Source: Burhinus oedicnemus
Taxonomy: Eukaryota; Chordata; Aves; Charadriiformes; Burhinidae
Assembly: GCA_008921705.1 (NCBI GenBank)
Contig: VFFE01007785.1
Location: forward strand, 105,125-169,124
Length of the DNA: 64,000 bases
Reading direction: 5' to 3'
The notes below the pieces were generated by a model, which was not told the DNA's origin, ran no database searches, and was given only the letters and a program-made list of their open reading frames with translations. Shown piece after piece: positions 61,509 through 64,000 of this stretch (position 1 is its first letter; each line of letters starts with the position of its first letter). The translations under genes were made by a program, and so were the position numbers.

Positions 61509-64000
61509 CTGAAGAAATAATGAGGAGGAAAAAGAAAGGCGGACATTTGGTGTCTGTACAAAAGAAAATGTATTCCTGACATAAGGCATGATGTACGCCC
61601 TTGACTGGCCTAATAGCTTGAAATTCTCCACCCATTTTAAAGGAGATGTTACAATTGCAGTGGAATTCAGGTTATTTTTTACCATCACAGTACAATGAGC
61701 ACAGACTGCTCCTTTCTGTCTAGCAGGCTCGCTGCTGCGTGACAGGAGGTGTTCAAGTAGGATTGCTAGAGAGCATTTACCTTGGCTTTCCCACCACATA
61801 CAGAATCAAAAATATTTATGGTAATGATGCTACTGCAATTCTGCTTGTAATAGACTCAAAATGCTAAGTGAAAGCATCATGTAGCAGGAGCATAGCACTG
61901 AATTATTCCTGTGTATTGAAATGCTGATAGACAAACTAGACTGCTAAGTAATTAAGTCACTATTAGACCAAACCATTAAATCCATTGTTTGCTGTTTCAA
62001 CTGCTGCTAATTGCTGTTACCATGACAACAGTGGAGTTTCTTTTTCTGGTATCTCCCCGTGCAGTTTCCTTTTCATAATGGAGCCTGCGACAGGGAAATT
62101 TGCATCTTCCCAAACTGAAATACTTCTTGTGTTTAAATAAAGGCAGACTTCTTTAGATAAGAACGATTTTAATGTCAGCAGTAAAACAGATCTTATCTAA
62201 ATTTTTGATAATTTGTTTGCAGAATTATCTGGATCTTAACACAAAGTACATTTTAAAGTAGATTATTGATTTTAAAAACTTGCCTTCTCACTTGCATCAT
62301 AAAAATCATAGTTCAAATTAAAGTCAGGGAGGTAAATGCATTGGGCTAACATAATACCCTGTACCTTGTGCAGACCTTAATTTGCATCCTGTTTATGGCT
62401 ACGCTTACATCAAACACTAAGCTTGGGTCAGAGCCCAGATTTTATCTCTAATTTTTTTTTTTTTAATATATTTATTTTGGAGCCTTCCAAATATTTAAGT
62501 CCCTATATTTAGGTTACAGCCATCCCACAGCACCTATTCTGAAACCCTGTGTGGGTCCTTATGTTCGGTAAGAAGCCTCCTAGCCCCATCAATCTCTTGT
62601 GCCATTTGAATGGGAGATGAATCATCGCTGAGCTGCAGATAGAATTCTGCTTCTAACTGCTTGTCTAATATTAACTGCTGATCCCATCTCCCGGGAATGA
62701 AAGAAAGATATCCATAGAAAAGCTGGAGCGCCCTCAGTCCTTCCCGTGCCTGACTTCAGTATCAGCTGAGAAGAGGTGCTGTGAAACGGCGCCAGCACTT
62801 GGCTAATATTAGACTCTATTTTCCAAGGAGAAAGAGCAGAAAGAGGACAACCCTGGAGCTCTGACTGGAAGAGAACTCCAGGACTTTTTCTGGTTTTCAA
62901 TTTTGGAGGGAAAGGCTCCAGTATAAGCCAAACATCAGCTACTAAAAACATTTCCTCTAATCCAACACCAGAGGCTGCTTCCCAGGGATGGAGGGGCAGA
63001 GGAGACCCCTTGAGGTAGACTCCTCTCCAGTGCCGTGGCACCACTCTTGGTAATTGTGTTTCACACGAAACTCATCTCTGGCCACAGACACCACAAGACC
63101 ATGCCAGCAGCCTCCGCAGGCCAAAGCCCAGGAGCCAAGCCTGAGCTTAGATTACAGCATTAACCAAGTCCAAAGTTCGTGACATCAGTAAAAATTCAAT
63201 GTGCTGGCTCTTTGTACCTGTTTTATTTGTTCACATTGAAAACACTGCAAAATCTGCCAAGACGTGGTAGGAATATAGTTCCCAGAATTTAGACTGTGAT
63301 AAACTGGGAAAAGTATATGGTAAAGTTTGAACAACACCCAAAAAGTTAGTGTGATTAGCCCAACCCTCAGTAATTTTTCCCTTTCACAAACGTTCCCATG
63401 CTATAGTGGGGAGACTACACATATGTGTTGCTGGAAAGGATTACAAGTCCAAAAAAGCTATTTAGAAGTCTAGCCTAGACATGTGGAAATGATAATGCCC
63501 AGATCTCATTTGGGCAACCAGCATGTACCCACTTCTGGTGCAGGGGCTGAAGTCAGTACAGAGGCTTCCCTCCTACCATTTAGACATTCTCAAACCTTTG
63601 TGGAATTAAAAACTGTCACATATTGTTTCCCAAAGCACTCAGGACAGTGTCATGATACTTGTTTCAAACTGGCTACACACAATACATGCTGTAAGAGCGA
63701 AACAAAATTTCAAATTCCAGAATTAGCATACCAATACACAATATTATACACACTAACGACATCTTAATATATTTAGCTTCAGTTTAGTGCTTCAGTTTAG
63801 CTGACCTACTGGATACTGGGGAAAGTCAAATTGTCTTCATATACCTACGAATGGTGGAGCAAAGTAGGAGCCAAATTTGATAGTCTGGCCATTTTGATTC
63901 CCAAGTTTGATTCACAAGCTCCAAACTCTTCTGTCACAAATATTGCTTGATAGAGAGAACATACTTAAACTGTCATTAGCAATGGGATAAACAACCCCGC
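61509..64000. other. upstream intron of the TRMT9B-like gene, no exon seen
   Basis: The expected exon encoding the region before motif I, with its Tyr-Glu-x-x-Ala-Pro-Tyr-Phe block, was looked for on the minus strand and not found. It should therefore lie right of the window. The open frame 61401-61799 that runs into the exon from upstream is intronic read-through, since a clear acceptor lies at 61509. An RFX-type X-box is at 62016-62029. Confidence 0.45.
62016..62029. promoter_or_regulatory. near-perfect RFX X-box palindrome
   Basis: GTTACCATGACAAC has two half-sites in the arrangement of the RFX consensus (GTTGCCATGGCAAC type). It is preceded by a CTAATTG homeodomain-type core. About 500 bp upstream of the TRMT9B-like exon on that gene's strand. 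Function is inferred from the motif only. Confidence 0.35.

Noticed and set aside
61401..61799. Upstream extension of the TRMT9B-like exon as one long frame
   Set aside because: A good acceptor with a pyrimidine tract lies at 61509, and the peptide upstream of it does not match the TRMT9B family.
1..64000. Endogenous retrovirus, CRISPR array, tRNA or rRNA genes
   Set aside because: No LTR pair, gag/pol-type protein, spaced direct-repeat array or cloverleaf-type sequence was noticed while reading both strands. A dedicated search was not possible.

Overview
The window is nuclear DNA of a bird. Several CR1 LINE 3' fragments carry the typical avian 3' end, and the genes are split by long introns with vertebrate splice sites. 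Most of the 64 kb is non-coding. Three protein-coding loci can be supported.

Left part (1 to about 22.6 kb): one 72-bp exon of a DIP2-family gene on the minus strand (807-878), then about 21 kb with no other recognisable exon. This stretch is rich in A and C on the plus strand, as expected for an intron read from the minus strand. A CpG island (about 22.43-23.71 kb) closes it. A splice donor facing left at 22592, in the correct phase to join the DIP2 exon and preceded by an in-frame ATG, makes a divergent DIP2/RFC3 promoter possible but unproven.

Centre (23.3-35.9 kb): the complete RFC3 gene on the plus strand. Its nine exons join without a break into 356 codons plus stop, the human length. 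RFC3 is the 38-kDa small subunit of the clamp loader that places PCNA on DNA. Introns 4 and 8 hold CR1 fragments. A polyadenylation signal lies at 35907.

Right part (35.9-64 kb): a repeat-dotted intergenic stretch, then the 3' part of a minus-strand gene related to TRMT9B, a Trm9/ALKBH8-type methyltransferase. Two exons are seen (61335-61508 and 46823-47860), separated by a 13.5-kb intron that holds young and ancient CR1 copies. The N-terminal exon or exons must lie beyond 64000. The last exon changes reading frame at an A8 run, and two acidic residues of the cofactor site are replaced. The gene may therefore be decaying, carry an assembly error, or be a diverged paralogue. Its position beside RFC3, which in mammals neighbours STARD13, recalls the human DLC1-TRMT9B neighbourhood, since DLC1 and STARD13 are paralogues. 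An ancient duplicate is thus a reasonable hypothesis.

No tRNA, rRNA, CRISPR array, retroviral provirus or complete transposon was seen.
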